DNA of 64,000 bases from Spirosoma telluris. Its GTDB lineage: Bacteria; Bacteroidota; Bacteroidia; Cytophagales; Spirosomataceae. Under the pieces are notes generated by a model that did no database searches, had not been told where the DNA came from, and saw only the letters and a list, made by a program, of their open reading frames with translations. How positions within the stretch are numbered: position 1 is the first letter of the stretch; every line of letters starts with the position of its first letter. The DNA lies in assembly GCA_003259005.1 (NCBI GenBank), contig QLII01000001.1:62001-126000 (forward strand), written 5' to 3'. Below, one piece after another: positions 30,726-39,226 of this stretch. Made by a program: the position numbers and the translations under genes.

Positions 30726-32072
30726 TTTTTGCCCGATTTGTCGGTGGTTTTAGTGTCTTTGGTCGCCTGATCGTTGCCGGTCTGCTGATCTTTACCCGCT
30801 GTATTGCCGGTAGCCGTGTTTTTCTTGCTGGAACCAGCTTTGTTCTGGTCGAGCGTTTCGAGCAGGATATTTTTGAAGCCAAAGAACACATCTTCGGGTA
30901 GGCCCAATTCACGCTTAATGGTGCGATTCCAGTAGCTTTCAATGACCTGACGCTCGCGGGGCGTGCGGTAAAACTGTTGGTATTCGGCAGATACACGCAG
31001 TTCAGAGCCAGAACCCCGAGCATCTTCCCGTCACTGACACCAGCAAGCCCACTGAGAATGCCACTGGCATTAGCGAAAGCGGTCACGGCCATTTGGTACA
31101 GCTCCGTGTACTCTTTACCGGTCAGCTTGGATTCGACCGTTTCAAACTCAATGTAGGGTTGCATTTTGCCGTCGATACCAACCGCGCATTCGTCAAAAAT
31201 GACTTTGCGTTTGCCTTCGGTACCGAACAGCAACTCGTCTACCTGCCCGTAGAATTTCTTTCGGAAGGCGTCTTTGCTCTCGTCGGTATCGCCACCAAAC
31301 TTGTCAATGAATGGCTCCGCCACCCGGCAAATTTTAGAGACATTATACTCGGTATCGAGGCCATTATTGTGAAACCCCGGCACCCGGTTAGCGAGCCGAA
31401 TCCATTCCGCTGCCGCCCACCAAATGGGGAAACCGTAATAGAATTGGCCCGTTTGCTGGCGTTTGAGCTGAACCAATGTTTCGGGTGCGTTCTTGGTTTT
31501 CTGGGTCCAGGCAGGCACCGCCACTGCCTTTTTGACCATACCCAATCAGGAGCTAGTAGCCAGGTATCTACAAAGCCCTGCGTAGCCATCGCTGCCCGAA
31601 CGGTCAGACTATCGCGCAATGACAGCATGAGCTTACCACCCTCCCGACTGTGGTTGATGAACGCGTTGCCCGATTCGACCAGGTAAGTCATTTGCCCGTT
31701 GGCCAATTCCTGCAAATCATTGAACTCCTCAAACGCCTTGATTTTATCGTCGGTGTAGGGCGTCATAACGGTGTCTTTCCCATCCAGACTATGCTTGAAC
31801 CAGCCGACGCCAGCTCCAAACAGGAAGTCAGCGCGCGTTTGAACCAGGTTCATCACGTCGCCGTTGGATCGATACAGGTTGATCATCTCATTGGGCAGCT
31901 GGTTATTGGTGCCCCAGGGATAGATATTGTAGGATTTGCCACCAGCGGACACTGGTTTTTTAATCAATCCCTTAACCGAATTGGCATCCTGATTGCCTTC
32001 AGGAAAGGAAACCGAAGCCGATGGGCGGGCTGTGGTCATGAATGCGGCTGTGCCGAGTTGAGTCAGATTCAT
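30722..32072 (-). CDS. Phage portal protein (two frame breaks)
   Basis: Three frames combine into about 450 residues when one base is added at CCC 31541-31543 (LLAPDWGMVKKAVAVPAW) and at CCCC 31014-31017 (MLGGSGSELRVSAEYQQFYRT in two parts). The protein has the portal-type start (YNIYPWGTNNQLPNEMINLY), a central NPV-like ring region and a polar low-complexity tail rich in Lys, Thr, Asp and Gln. It forms the DNA-entry ring and binds the terminase. Its ATG overlaps the upstream small gene's stop as TAATG, and the DUF6712-like gene follows. Confidence 0.75.
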
Positions 32073-32358
32073 TAGAATCGGTGGTCAATTAATTTACCAT
32101 TGAATGATACCAATAGCGGGATATGCAGCTCAAAGCGATTGTCATTCTGATCAATCAGATGGAGTTTTCCGGCCTGCCGGTTCTCGTGTTTGATACTGGT
32201 CAGGTCTTTTTTGGCGACCGTCTCCCCAGCCCGACGTCGAACGCTGGTTTTACTACCGAATTCACCACTGGCTTTTCGGTAGGTCAGATCGAAATAGGGG
32301 AGTGGCCACTAAGCCCACTGGCCCGATACGCCTGAATAACTTGAGAGAGATAAATCAT
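32072..32358 (-). CDS. Small conserved phage protein upstream of portal (frame broken once)
   Basis: Start at the ATG at 32358 (MIYLSQVIQAYRASGL). One base added to the GGGG run at 32297-32300 continues it as SGHSPYFDLTYRKASG and on to HIPLLVSFNGKLIDHRF, 95 residues. The ending resembles a recurrent small protein of Bacteroidota prophages with an N-G-x-x-x-K-x-H-x-x-L-I-x-x-F-N-G motif, found near portal genes. Function unknown. It is too short and broken to stand out as one open frame, but its TAATG overlap with portal supports it. Confidence 0.6.
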
Positions 32359-32683
32359 CCGATTTGCCCGTTTGCTGGGTCAATGTTCGGCTTTGCGTGG
32401 GCGTGCTGGTAGGACGAAACTTTTTAGGGGGCGGTTTCCGGTCTTTTCCGGTATGGGGCTAATGGACAGATTTCACAATCAACTCATTAGCCCGAAAAGG
32501 GGGGTATTTTCTCCGGTGTGCTGAGAGTTGACCGCCCGCGCTATAGCGAAACGGCGGTCGCCAAAATCGAAAAATAGAATATATGCCGCGCCCCAGGTAT
32601 TGGTTGGGGGCGCGGGACGAGTTGGCTGGCTCGTGGGCAAAAACGAGAAATGAAATATTTAGATTCTTGGGATTCTAAGCGAG
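32359..32683. other. Intergenic region between terminase and the small pre-portal gene
   Basis: No convincing gene. A - strand frame reads GKDRKPPPKKFRPTSTPTQ and stays open to a TAG inside the next gene, but it has no start codon. The stretch is G+C-rich with long G and C runs, so a small gene hidden by base-call errors cannot be excluded. Confidence 0.4.
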
Positions 32684-34243
32684 TTATCGAATGACAATGC
32701 CGCCTTCCCTCATGCCATTGGCTGCTACATACTTGGAATACTTCTTGAACAACAGATAGTCAAAGCAATCGCTCAAGTGAGTGGCAAACTCTTGCGGAAG
32801 ATTCTTGTTTTGCTCTGACTTCTTGATCTTCTCATAGCTTGTGCCATCGATAGGCGCGTTCTGGAGTGAGATCAATAGCGGTTTGCATGTTGTCTCATTG
32901 ATGCGAATCTTAGGCAAACGTGTGTTTGTCTCTTGCAATAGGCTGTTGATAACACGATAGCGAACATGATAAGGCGGATAGGCATCTTGAACCTTATCAA
33001 TAATCGTCCAGCCTGCTTTTGTAAAGGCGGCCTTGATAATACCGAAGTAGGTCTTATTTCGACCAGCATCCTTTTTGTTGGCCCCATTATCACCGTACAC
33101 ATACATAACCCGCTTTTTGTGGCCCGCATATTTAGCGATAAAATCAGCACAGAGCTTCTCCACCAGGCTCTCGGTGGCGGTCTTTACAAACAGTACATCA
33201 TTAATCCGGTACTCAGAATTAAAATCCTGAGCCATGATGAGCGACGTAAATTCGGCGTTAAAATCCCAGCTCGTATCAACGGCTTTATTGGGATCATAAT
33301 CAGTGCGCTCGTGCACATACAGGCGTGACACATCATCAAACTGGTAACCATAGCCTTGACTGTAGGTATGTCGGTTTGTATCCAGAGCATGATAAAAGCC
33401 GTTGGCAATTCGGGTTAGGCGGTGATTCAGGATCTCAATATTAAAGCTCAGCTCATCACCACAGGCTTCGCGCTGATCTTCGATAAACGAACCGGGTAAA
33501 AACTCCAGATTATCGTAAGCGGTCGACTCCAGAAAAAAGTACTTCTGTGGGTTGGTCTTTTGCAGTTCTTCGGTGTTATAAATCCAGTTGCCTTGGGGGA
33601 GCCAGGGCGCAGACGTAAAATCAGCAATGAGCCAATGCAGGGGGTGGTTAAATCCTTTGCGCCCTGGGCGTGGGTCTTTATAAATATGCTTATTGGCCCG
33701 CACCGTAGGACGGAGTACCTTATTGAAAAACGGCTCTTTAATGGTGGCCGATTCATCAATATAGAGCTGATCAAAGTTGGCACCCCGGATGGTTTCTTCT
33801 CGATCGGCACTGACGAACTGGGCCGTATAGCCATTGGCGAACACTAAACAGTTGTCATACGTCCTGATCGTATTGAGTGCCGATTTCCAGTGTTCGGGCG
33901 GACGACGGTTAATGACATAATGCCCAAAGCCGGTTTTGGTATTGTATTCATGCAACCCATGTTCCTCAAAGACACTACTGCTTTGCGACAAGATGATATC
34001 CTGAACCTGTCGGTAGGTCAGACCCGCAATTCCAGCTTTCGCCCTGGGTAATTGAAACGCTGACTCAGCCAGCAAATGAATGAGGGTGCGGGATTTACCC
34101 GAACCACGCCCACCCTGAAACGTCATACGGAAGCCTGACTGATACGCCCGACCTTCCTTGGTAAAATCAGCCTGATTACTGGTAGCTCTCTGGTGGAACT
34201 GGAGCTGCTTGGCATTCAGACGCACAATCGCTTCCTTACTCAT
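32684..34243 (-). CDS. terL: Terminase large subunit
   Basis: Starting at the ATG at 34243 gives 519 residues; this start overlaps the small-subunit stop by 8 bases. The ATPase half has Walker A GGRGSGKSRT and a Walker B-like FDQLYIDESA. The C-terminal half has acidic residues suited to a nuclease (VDTSWDFNAEFTSL, VYGDNGANKKD). It packages DNA into the prohead through the portal. The frame is intact. Confidence 0.88.
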   Translation of the reverse strand: MSKEAIVRLNAKQLQFHQRATSNQADFTKEGRAYQSGFRMTFQGGRGSGKSRTLIHLLAESAFQLPRAKAGIAGLTYRQVQDIILSQSSSVFEEHGLHEYNTKTGFGHYVINRRPPEHWKSALNTIRTYDNCLVFANGYTAQFVSADREETIRGANFDQLYIDESATIKEPFFNKVLRPTVRANKHIYKDPRPGRKGFNHPLHWLIADFTSAPWLPQGNWIYNTEELQKTNPQKYFFLESTAYDNLEFLPGSFIEDQREACGDELSFNIEILNHRLTRIANGFYHALDTNRHTYSQGYGYQFDDVSRLYVHERTDYDPNKAVDTSWDFNAEFTSLIMAQDFNSEYRINDVLFVKTATESLVEKLCADFIAKYAGHKKRVMYVYGDNGANKKDAGRNKTYFGIIKAAFTKAGWTIIDKVQDAYPPYHVRYRVINSLLQETNTRLPKIRINETTCKPLLISLQNAPIDGTSYEKIKKSEQNKNLPQEFATHLSDCFDYLLFKKYSKYVAANGMREGGIVIR

Positions 34244-34745
34244 TGGGCAGTTCCTCCCCACCAGATAGGTTATTATTGATCGTGACGTTGTTCTGCACGT
34301 ATTTCACGGTACGCGCAGGCATCAGCTCATCAGCGGTCAATGACGACTGATCATCGTGAACTTTGCTGAGTTTGGCAATCTCCCGAGTAGCCGCAATGAT
34401 GGCTTCTGCATTGCGATCCTTCACTGCCAGCGACATGGCCACGTATAGGTTTTCAATTAAAATCTTACGTGTGCCTTCCCGATCGATGTCATCGACCTTA
34501 CCGTATAATTTGGTTGATTCAGCCATCAACTGATATGCCTGTGAGTATTTTAGACCATACTCCTGCATCAGCATATTGACTACTTGTTGAGGTGAAAACA
34601 ACTTACTGCGCCAGGCAAAGCATTTGCGGTACTTATCAAGCGTTTCGTGCTCACTCGGCTTAAGTGGTATTCGATGTAATAAATGGTCTCGAAACTTGTC
34701 GAGTTTGTCAGCGACTTTATCTGCCTTTGTCAGTTCTGTACCCAT
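34236..34745 (-). CDS. terS: Terminase small subunit
   Basis: A 169-residue protein directly upstream of terL and overlapping it by 8 bases. An N-terminal helix-turn-helix-like region (QQVVNMLMQEYGLKYSQAYQLM) for DNA recognition is followed by a helical section and a C-terminal segment rich in Asn. Size, place and N-terminal fold fit a terminase small subunit. Confidence 0.7.
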   Translation of the reverse strand: MGTELTKADKVADKLDKFRDHLLHRIPLKPSEHETLDKYRKCFAWRSKLFSPQQVVNMLMQEYGLKYSQAYQLMAESTKLYGKVDDIDREGTRKILIENLYVAMSLAVKDRNAEAIIAATREIAKLSKVHDDQSSLTADELMPARTVKYVQNNVTINNNLSGGEELPNE

Positions 34746-34749
34746 ATAA

Positions 34750-34785
34750 AAAAAGCTACAGACAATGTTAGTAGGTAGCTTTTTG
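34750..34785. terminator. Hairpin upstream of terminase genes
   Basis: AAAAAGCTAC and GTAGCTTTTT form a 10-bp stem with A/T tails on both sides, suited to stopping transcription in either direction. It separates the terminase genes from the + strand AbiGi-like gene. Confidence 0.55.
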
Positions 34786-34841
34786 GGATGGTAGGACAGA
34801 TTTTGTAATTTGAGGCCAGTTCAACCTAAATCCAAAATAAT

Positions 34842-35687
34842 ATGACCACTATTAGTGCGAATAGCCTTTTTCATTTTACTCCTTTAAAAGATAATTTACT
34901 TGGAATACTTGAAACGGGTTTTAGGCCAGCTTATAGTCCTGAGTTCGGCAAATCAACCAATGGTAAAGTAAATGAATGTGAAATTGCTATGGTATGTTTT
35001 TGTGACTTGCCCATTTCAAATCTGAGGAAACATATTGGCTTAGATGGTACAAAAGGGTATGGGAAATATGGACTAGGGATGACTAAAGAATGGGGTATGA
35101 CAAATAAGCTCAACCCTGTCACTTATTTTACTAACCAATCTCATCAAATTGAGGCAGGATTAGAAGCTTCTACCAGGCTACTTAAGCTGAGCCAACATTA
35201 CGATGAAGAGATGGATAAAATGACAAAAAAATATGGCGGGCCTAAATCAACTCCTTATAGCGATGAAGAGAAAAATATGATTGCAACTTATACTTATATA
35301 AAGTCTGCTTTTGAGGCTAGTAATGTAATTATGAACCATATGAAGCCATACCAAGACGCCATAAATGGAATAAGATATTACAATGAAAGGGAGTGGAGAT
35401 TAGTTGTACCATGTAATGAAAAAAATAACTACGAAGTCCCTGTAATTTGGCCTACCATGTTTCCCCATCAACTCTTAAAAAAACCTATATATAAAGATAT
35501 AATATCGAAAAAATACATGTTAAATTTTTCCGCCATTGACGTAAAATATATAATTGTTGAAAATGACGCTGCAGTCAAAGATGTAGTAGATAAACTAGCA
35601 TCACTTCCTCATAAATATTCAGAATCAGATAGAAATCGACTAATCTCTCGAATAGTTACTTGTGAACAAATCGATGAAGATTTTTAG
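34842..35687 (+). CDS. AbiGi-like abortive infection protein
   Basis: A 281-residue AT-rich protein on the strand opposite to the late genes. The start SLFHFTPLKDNLLGILETGF, then IAMVCFCDLPIS, YGLGMTKEWG and NPVTYF, matches the AbiGi family (abortive phage resistance protein) as I know it. YYNEREWRLV with a terminal YIIVENDAAV is also typical. AbiGi in lactococci works with AbiGii; no AbiGii-like partner is evident here, though the next + strand gene (35810) is a candidate. It probably defends the lysogen against other phages. Confidence 0.75.
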   Translation: MTTISANSLFHFTPLKDNLLGILETGFRPAYSPEFGKSTNGKVNECEIAMVCFCDLPISNLRKHIGLDGTKGYGKYGLGMTKEWGMTNKLNPVTYFTNQSHQIEAGLEASTRLLKLSQHYDEEMDKMTKKYGGPKSTPYSDEEKNMIATYTYIKSAFEASNVIMNHMKPYQDAINGIRYYNEREWRLVVPCNEKNNYEVPVIWPTMFPHQLLKKPIYKDIISKKYMLNFSAIDVKYIIVENDAAVKDVVDKLASLPHKYSESDRNRLISRIVTCEQIDEDF

Positions 35688-35809
35688 CACTACAATCAAC
35701 TCGACTTAACACAAGTAACTTACTAGAACTAATTTTTAATTGTTATTTCAAGAAGGGTTGTAATAAACCGGTTATTATCTTAGGCCTCAAATCCTTATAA
35801 TTTAAAATT

Positions 35810-36256
35810 ATGGAAACAAGATTTTTTATTGGTGACTATTACCCAAGCATAGGACGCCCTTATGTAATTGTTTCAGCTTATGAAACGGGAGATGAATTAT
35901 TAATGGAGCGATTTATCTTATTCAAACACCCTAATGGTGATAGTGAGATGAGTCCATTACGTATTACTCGACCTAAACTAGATTTGACTCTTGATGATTT
36001 TATTGAATCAGAAGTTAGATATACTGAGGAATGGATATTTTATGAGATTATATTTCCACGTTATCAAACGATTGAGACAGTCTCGTATGGTAATTATAGT
36101 GTTTGTCTTAGACCAACTAATAGGGCAATTCTATTCGAGTTATTGGCGAAATTCAGTGATGAGATGAGCCAAGTTCGCAACAGTACTAAAAATACTACCT
36201 TAAAAAACATAATTGATATTTATAAATCACAAGATAATAGAAGAACCACAGAATAG
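35810..36256 (+). CDS. Hypothetical protein next to the AbiGi-like gene
   Basis: A 148-residue AT-rich protein, 122 bases after the AbiGi-like gene on the same strand. The N-terminal half looks beta-rich (RFFIGDYYPSIGRPYVIVSA) and the C-terminal 40 residues are helical. No family recognised. Shared strand and base composition suggest it arrived with, or works with, the AbiGi-like gene. Confidence 0.5.
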   Translation: METRFFIGDYYPSIGRPYVIVSAYETGDELLMERFILFKHPNGDSEMSPLRITRPKLDLTLDDFIESEVRYTEEWIFYEIIFPRYQTIETVSYGNYSVCLRPTNRAILFELLAKFSDEMSQVRNSTKNTTLKNIIDIYKSQDNRRTTE

Positions 36257-36283
36257 AAGGCATTTGCAAATATTTATAGATAA

Positions 36284-36310
36284 GAGCCGCCAGGTGAGAT
36301 ACCCGGCGGC
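36284..36310. terminator. Hairpin between convergent genes
   Basis: AGCCGCC and GGCGGCT form a G+C-rich stem between the ends of the 35810-36256 (+) and 36343-36915 (-) genes. There is no strong T run, but the position suits a shared terminator. Confidence 0.45.
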
Positions 36311-36342
36311 TATCCTGTTCAATACAACCTAAATATAAAAAC

Positions 36343-36915
36343 CTAATCAAACAGCCCAACTCCACTAGGATCACTGATCACCTTCATGGCATTCATCCTC
36401 ATTTCTTTCTCACCTTCCACATAGCCCTGGTTGTCCAGTAGCGTGCCTTCGTCGAAGAAATGCGCCCATCCACGTTTTAGAGACCGCCCACGCTCGTTAT
36501 GCTTATCTAGGGCAAAATCAGGAATGGGCAATTTCTGGAACGGATGGCGGAGCCAGTGCCAGATCAGCGTCCAATCGACCATGCGCGATTTCTTACACCG
36601 ACACAGAAGGAGAACAGCATGCGTCAGGAACAAACGCTGGGGCTCGTTCTTGTCTTCTTTCTTTTTAGCCTGTTCCTGATACGAACGATATAACGCCCAG
36701 ATGTTGGCAGGCATATTTGGTTCAGCTAGCCCGACGTCTTCACTGCTCATGATGCGCAAACGCTTCCAGACGTACTCGCCATAATTACTGTCATACAGCT
36801 CAACGGCCCAGTACATGGCCTGATCTTCAAGCCCACGGCGAATGCACTTTTGAAACGCACTACTACATTCAAAAAAATCATATCCCTTCTTTGTCCTTAA
36901 ATCGTATTTGCTCAT
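36343..36915 (-). CDS. RarA/MgsA C-terminal-domain-like protein
   Basis: A 190-residue protein with YDFFECSSAFQKCIRRG, then DQAMYWAVELYDSNYG and RLRIMSSEDVGLAEP. This is the helical oligomerisation region that follows the AAA+ domain in RarA/MgsA replication-fork proteins; no ATPase domain is present. Stand-alone versions occur in phages. It may interfere with or recruit host RarA or SSB at forks (inference). Its ATG overlaps the stop of the SymE-like gene, so both are made together. Confidence 0.7.
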   Translation of the reverse strand: MSKYDLRTKKGYDFFECSSAFQKCIRRGLEDQAMYWAVELYDSNYGEYVWKRLRIMSSEDVGLAEPNMPANIWALYRSYQEQAKKKEDKNEPQRLFLTHAVLLLCRCKKSRMVDWTLIWHWLRHPFQKLPIPDFALDKHNERGRSLKRGWAHFFDEGTLLDNQGYVEGEKEMRMNAMKVISDPSGVGLFD

Positions 36916-37085
36916 TGCTCAATGGTAATTTTTCCGTTTATGACTGTTACTCGTACTGTCTGCCCGATAGAAAAACCGGCCTGACTCATCCACTGACCAC
37001 CCAGGTTCAGCGAGGGCATGAAGATCAATTGCCGTCTTACATTTTTTCGGGCCATAGAACCCATCTTTCGACTTTTCGTGTACAT
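36912..37085 (-). CDS. SymE/AbrB-fold small protein
   Basis: The chosen start MYTKSRKMGSMARK at 37085 gives 57 residues; the longer frame runs into the hairpin at 37128-37155. The core PSLNLGGQWMSQAGFSIGQ followed by VRVTVINGKITI is the SymE signature (SpoVT/AbrB-related beta fold). SymE is an SOS-induced toxin acting on nucleic acid in E. coli. No antisense RNA is evident here, and the coupling to the RarA-like gene suggests a DNA/RNA-binding early phage function. Confidence 0.7.
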   Translation of the reverse strand: MYTKSRKMGSMARKNVRRQLIFMPSLNLGGQWMSQAGFSIGQTVRVTVINGKITIEQ

Positions 37086-37127
37086 TTGCACCGTCTGATT
37101 AAGAGTTGAACATCCTTGCTTTAGACA

Positions 37128-37155
37128 GAAGCCGGTAGCTCTAACTACCGGCTTC
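37128..37155. terminator. Perfect 11-bp hairpin upstream of the SymE-like gene
   Basis: GAAGCCGGTAG (37128-37138) pairs perfectly with CTACCGGCTTC (37145-37155) around a 6-base loop. It follows directly on the stop of the gene at 37162, so it may end that transcript or act as a leader structure. No T run follows. Confidence 0.5.
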
Positions 37156-37161
37156 AACCGT

Positions 37162-37367
37162 TTAAAACAGGCTCACTTGAGCCACATTGATTTGCTTCCG
37201 GCGTAAACCGGTTCGGACATTCATCCAGGCATCACGGACGCACTCACCAAAAATATCCACAAGCCTTTTTTCCAGAGCCGGTGCGCTTCCTGCATCACCA
37301 TCTTCAGTAGGTTTTTCTTCTTGGTCATTTTCGGGTTTTCAAACTTGGTTGGCTTGCGGATATACAT
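37162..37367 (-). CDS. Small phage protein with C-terminal clamp-binding-like motif (frame broken once)
   Basis: From the ATG at 37367 (MYIRKPTKFENPKM) the frame breaks at T6 37266-37271. One added base gives HRLWKKRLVDIFGECVRDAW and an end at INVAQVSLF, 68 residues. The ending QVSLF matches the Q-x-S-L-F pentapeptide by which proteins bind the bacterial sliding clamp. The ATG overlaps the stop of the 37522 gene as TAATG. Function otherwise unknown. Confidence 0.5.
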
Positions 37368-37522
37368 TACAGTGGCAGGTTAAGGGTGATTGAAATAGCC
37401 GCTACCTGATAACCAGGAAACTCGCGGTAAAAAGACTGGAGTGCTGTGAATTCACAGGCCGCTTGTACCAGGGCGGTCGCTCTAACAAGGCCCTCAGTGA
37501 AATGGATTTGATACGTGAACAT
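37367..37522 (-). CDS. Small hypothetical phage protein
   Basis: Starting at MFTYQIHFTEGLVRA (37522) gives 51 residues. The longer frame to 37600 is rejected because those bases are the repeated leader element (37557-37600) also found upstream of another gene. It is coupled to the next gene. No family recognised. Confidence 0.5.
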   Translation of the reverse strand: MFTYQIHFTEGLVRATALVQAACEFTALQSFYREFPGYQVAAISITLNLPL

Positions 37523-37556
37523 CTTGCTTGCAATCAGGGGTTTATTTCTGCTGACT

Positions 37557-37600
37557 ACTCTGTAATATTCTCCCAGCAGAACGGATAGACAATGCGTCAA
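37557..37600 (-). promoter_or_regulatory. Leader repeat, copy 1
   Basis: A 44-base element on the - strand matches 39125-39168 at 38 of 44 positions. It includes TTGTCTATCCGTTCTGCT and CTGGGAGAA. Both copies lie directly upstream of - strand phage genes, so it is likely a shared promoter or regulator site. Confidence 0.55.
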
Positions 37601-37630
37601 TCTTTATAAATTTCATTCATACATCACAGC

Positions 37631-38422
37631 TTAAAACAGGCTCATTTGGCCCAGTTGAGCGGCTTTCACCATTTTCGGTGTAGGTGGGGGCAAATCAGGT
37701 TGTACTTGCTTTTTCTCCTCCCATTCGGCCTTTTCTTTTTGCCATAAGCGCCAGCTGTGGCATTCTTCTTTCCCGGTCATTGGCTCAATAGTTGGCATAC
37801 CGGTCATGCTTAAACGTCGGTTAATGTGATAGCCAAAACGCCATTCGTTAGGGTCAAGGGAGTTCATGCAAACGGCCTGACCAACGCAGCCATGCAAACA
37901 CATATTGACGGCCGTCATTTTGGTGCAAATCGGGTCCAGATCAGTGCCGAACAGAAAGTTACCCGGTGCTTTGGCATGAAATGATATCAGCATTCGGCCT
38001 GAGCCGCTACAGGGATCATTCACCAGTTGGCCTTTGCCTGTTATACTTTCATCGGCGCCCTGGATCGCAGACATAAAATCGACGACGCAGGCAGGTGTAA
38101 AAAACTGACCCAGAATCTGGCGTTTACCCTGGCTGGCCAGTACTTCGTAGAATGTCCCGAGGGCGTCGTACCAGGAGCGGTCGGTATTAATCTGTTGGTA
38201 CTGCACCATCACCAGCTCACGAGTCATACGCATGAACCAATCCAGATCACCGTGTTTTTTCTTGAGTTGTTCGTAAGCACCCTGGCGAACGGGCATAAAC
38301 GATTCAACCAGGAAGTCTACCCAGTCGCAGAATGAATCCGCATAATCCCACTTATAGTCTTTTTCGGAAAATAGCTTGTTAAGCGGTCGCAGCTCGTGCG
38401 GCACGTCGGTTGATTTCGGCAT
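37631..38422 (-). CDS. N-6 DNA methylase-fold protein lacking the NPPY motif
   Basis: A 263-residue protein. The N-terminal helices and LGQFFTPACVVDFM, then VNDPCSGSGRMLISF (AdoMet-binding motif I) and FGTDLDPICTKM, are HsdM-type. The catalytic (N/D)PP(Y/F) tetrapeptide expected after motif I is absent; the matching place reads SLDPNEWRFGY. A Pro/Glu-rich section and the ending AQLGQMSLF follow. QMSLF fits the sliding-clamp binding consensus. It may bind AdoMet and DNA without methylating, or be a recruitment factor at forks. The frame is intact. Confidence 0.7.
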   Translation of the reverse strand: MPKSTDVPHELRPLNKLFSEKDYKWDYADSFCDWVDFLVESFMPVRQGAYEQLKKKHGDLDWFMRMTRELVMVQYQQINTDRSWYDALGTFYEVLASQGKRQILGQFFTPACVVDFMSAIQGADESITGKGQLVNDPCSGSGRMLISFHAKAPGNFLFGTDLDPICTKMTAVNMCLHGCVGQAVCMNSLDPNEWRFGYHINRRLSMTGMPTIEPMTGKEECHSWRLWQKEKAEWEEKKQVQPDLPPPTPKMVKAAQLGQMSLF

Positions 38423-38434
38423 AGCGATAAAATG

Positions 38435-38460
38435 AAAAACTCCACCGATCGGCGGGGTTT
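38435..38460 (-). terminator. Terminator-like hairpin
   Basis: AAACCCCGCCGATCGGTGGAGTTTTT on the - strand (two parts around CGATCG) folds into a short stem followed by T5. It lies after the gene ending at 38464 and before the methylase-like gene. Confidence 0.5.
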
Positions 38461-38463
38461 GGG

Positions 38464-39098
38464 TTAGAATGGAACAGCAATTTTTGTGGTCTCAGAATCT
38501 TCGATTAGTCCGGTCAGGCTTTCGGCATAGCGTTTATTGACCTTAAAACCGAACAGGTCAAACCAGCGATTTTCCAGCTCATCCAATTGCCTTCTGTAAA
38601 TTGTGCGATACTTACCGGGCTTCCAGGCGCGTACATATTCGATTAACTCATCGACTGTCACGTCACCGTTGTAATATTCGCTGATCTCCATTGCCTGCAC
38701 ATCGAGGTTGATGCCTTCCTTATCAAACCAGGCGTTCGACACGTCGCTCAACCAATTCTTATCGCCCCAGCGCTCAAAGTCAGCTTTGGGGAATGGGCGA
38801 AGGGCATCATTAATTGCACCTTCTTTACTGTAGTCGTTTTGATCATCACTCAACAGCATCAGGTAGATCCGGGATAACTCCAGTGGGTTCTGGCTGGTAG
38901 TACGCAGTAAATCGTCTACTTCGTGGATATCAAAAAACTCCGGAACAGTTGTGGGGGAATAAATTGCATCGCAAACTGAAGCAGTTGCTGATGCTTGTGA
39001 GAGGTATCAATTTTGTGACCTACGTTGGTCGAGAAGCGTGCATACTCGGCTTCGGTGGCATTGGTATTGCGCTCGAAATAGGAGGTTTTACTAGACAT
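38464..39098 (-). CDS. Hypothetical early phage protein (frame broken once)
   Basis: The frame from 39098 breaks at GGGGG 38953-38957. One added base continues it as FIPPTTVPEFFDIHEVDDLL and on to the 38859-38464 frame, 211 residues. It is acidic, with no recognised domain. It lies directly downstream of leader repeat copy 2 and upstream of the methylase-like gene. Confidence 0.6.
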
Positions 39099-39124
39099 TG
39101 TAAACAGAGTTGATTAATTGTTGA

Positions 39125-39168
39125 ACTCTGTAAACTTCTCCCAGTAAAACGGATAGACAACGCGTTAA
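39125..39168 (-). promoter_or_regulatory. Leader repeat, copy 2
   Basis: The second copy of the 44-base element described at 37557-37600 ends 27 bases before the ATG at 39098. A short inverted pair ACAGAGTT / AACTCTGT lies between the element and the start codon. Confidence 0.55.
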
Positions 39169-39226
39169 ATGTTAAAAATTTCTTATTTTTGGTAAAAAGA
39201 CTTTATACCTAATAACTTCATATAAA

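Noticed and set aside
37086..37157. N-terminal extension of the SymE-like protein
   Set aside because: It would translate the 11-bp hairpin at 37128-37155; homologous-looking sequence starts only after Met at 37085.
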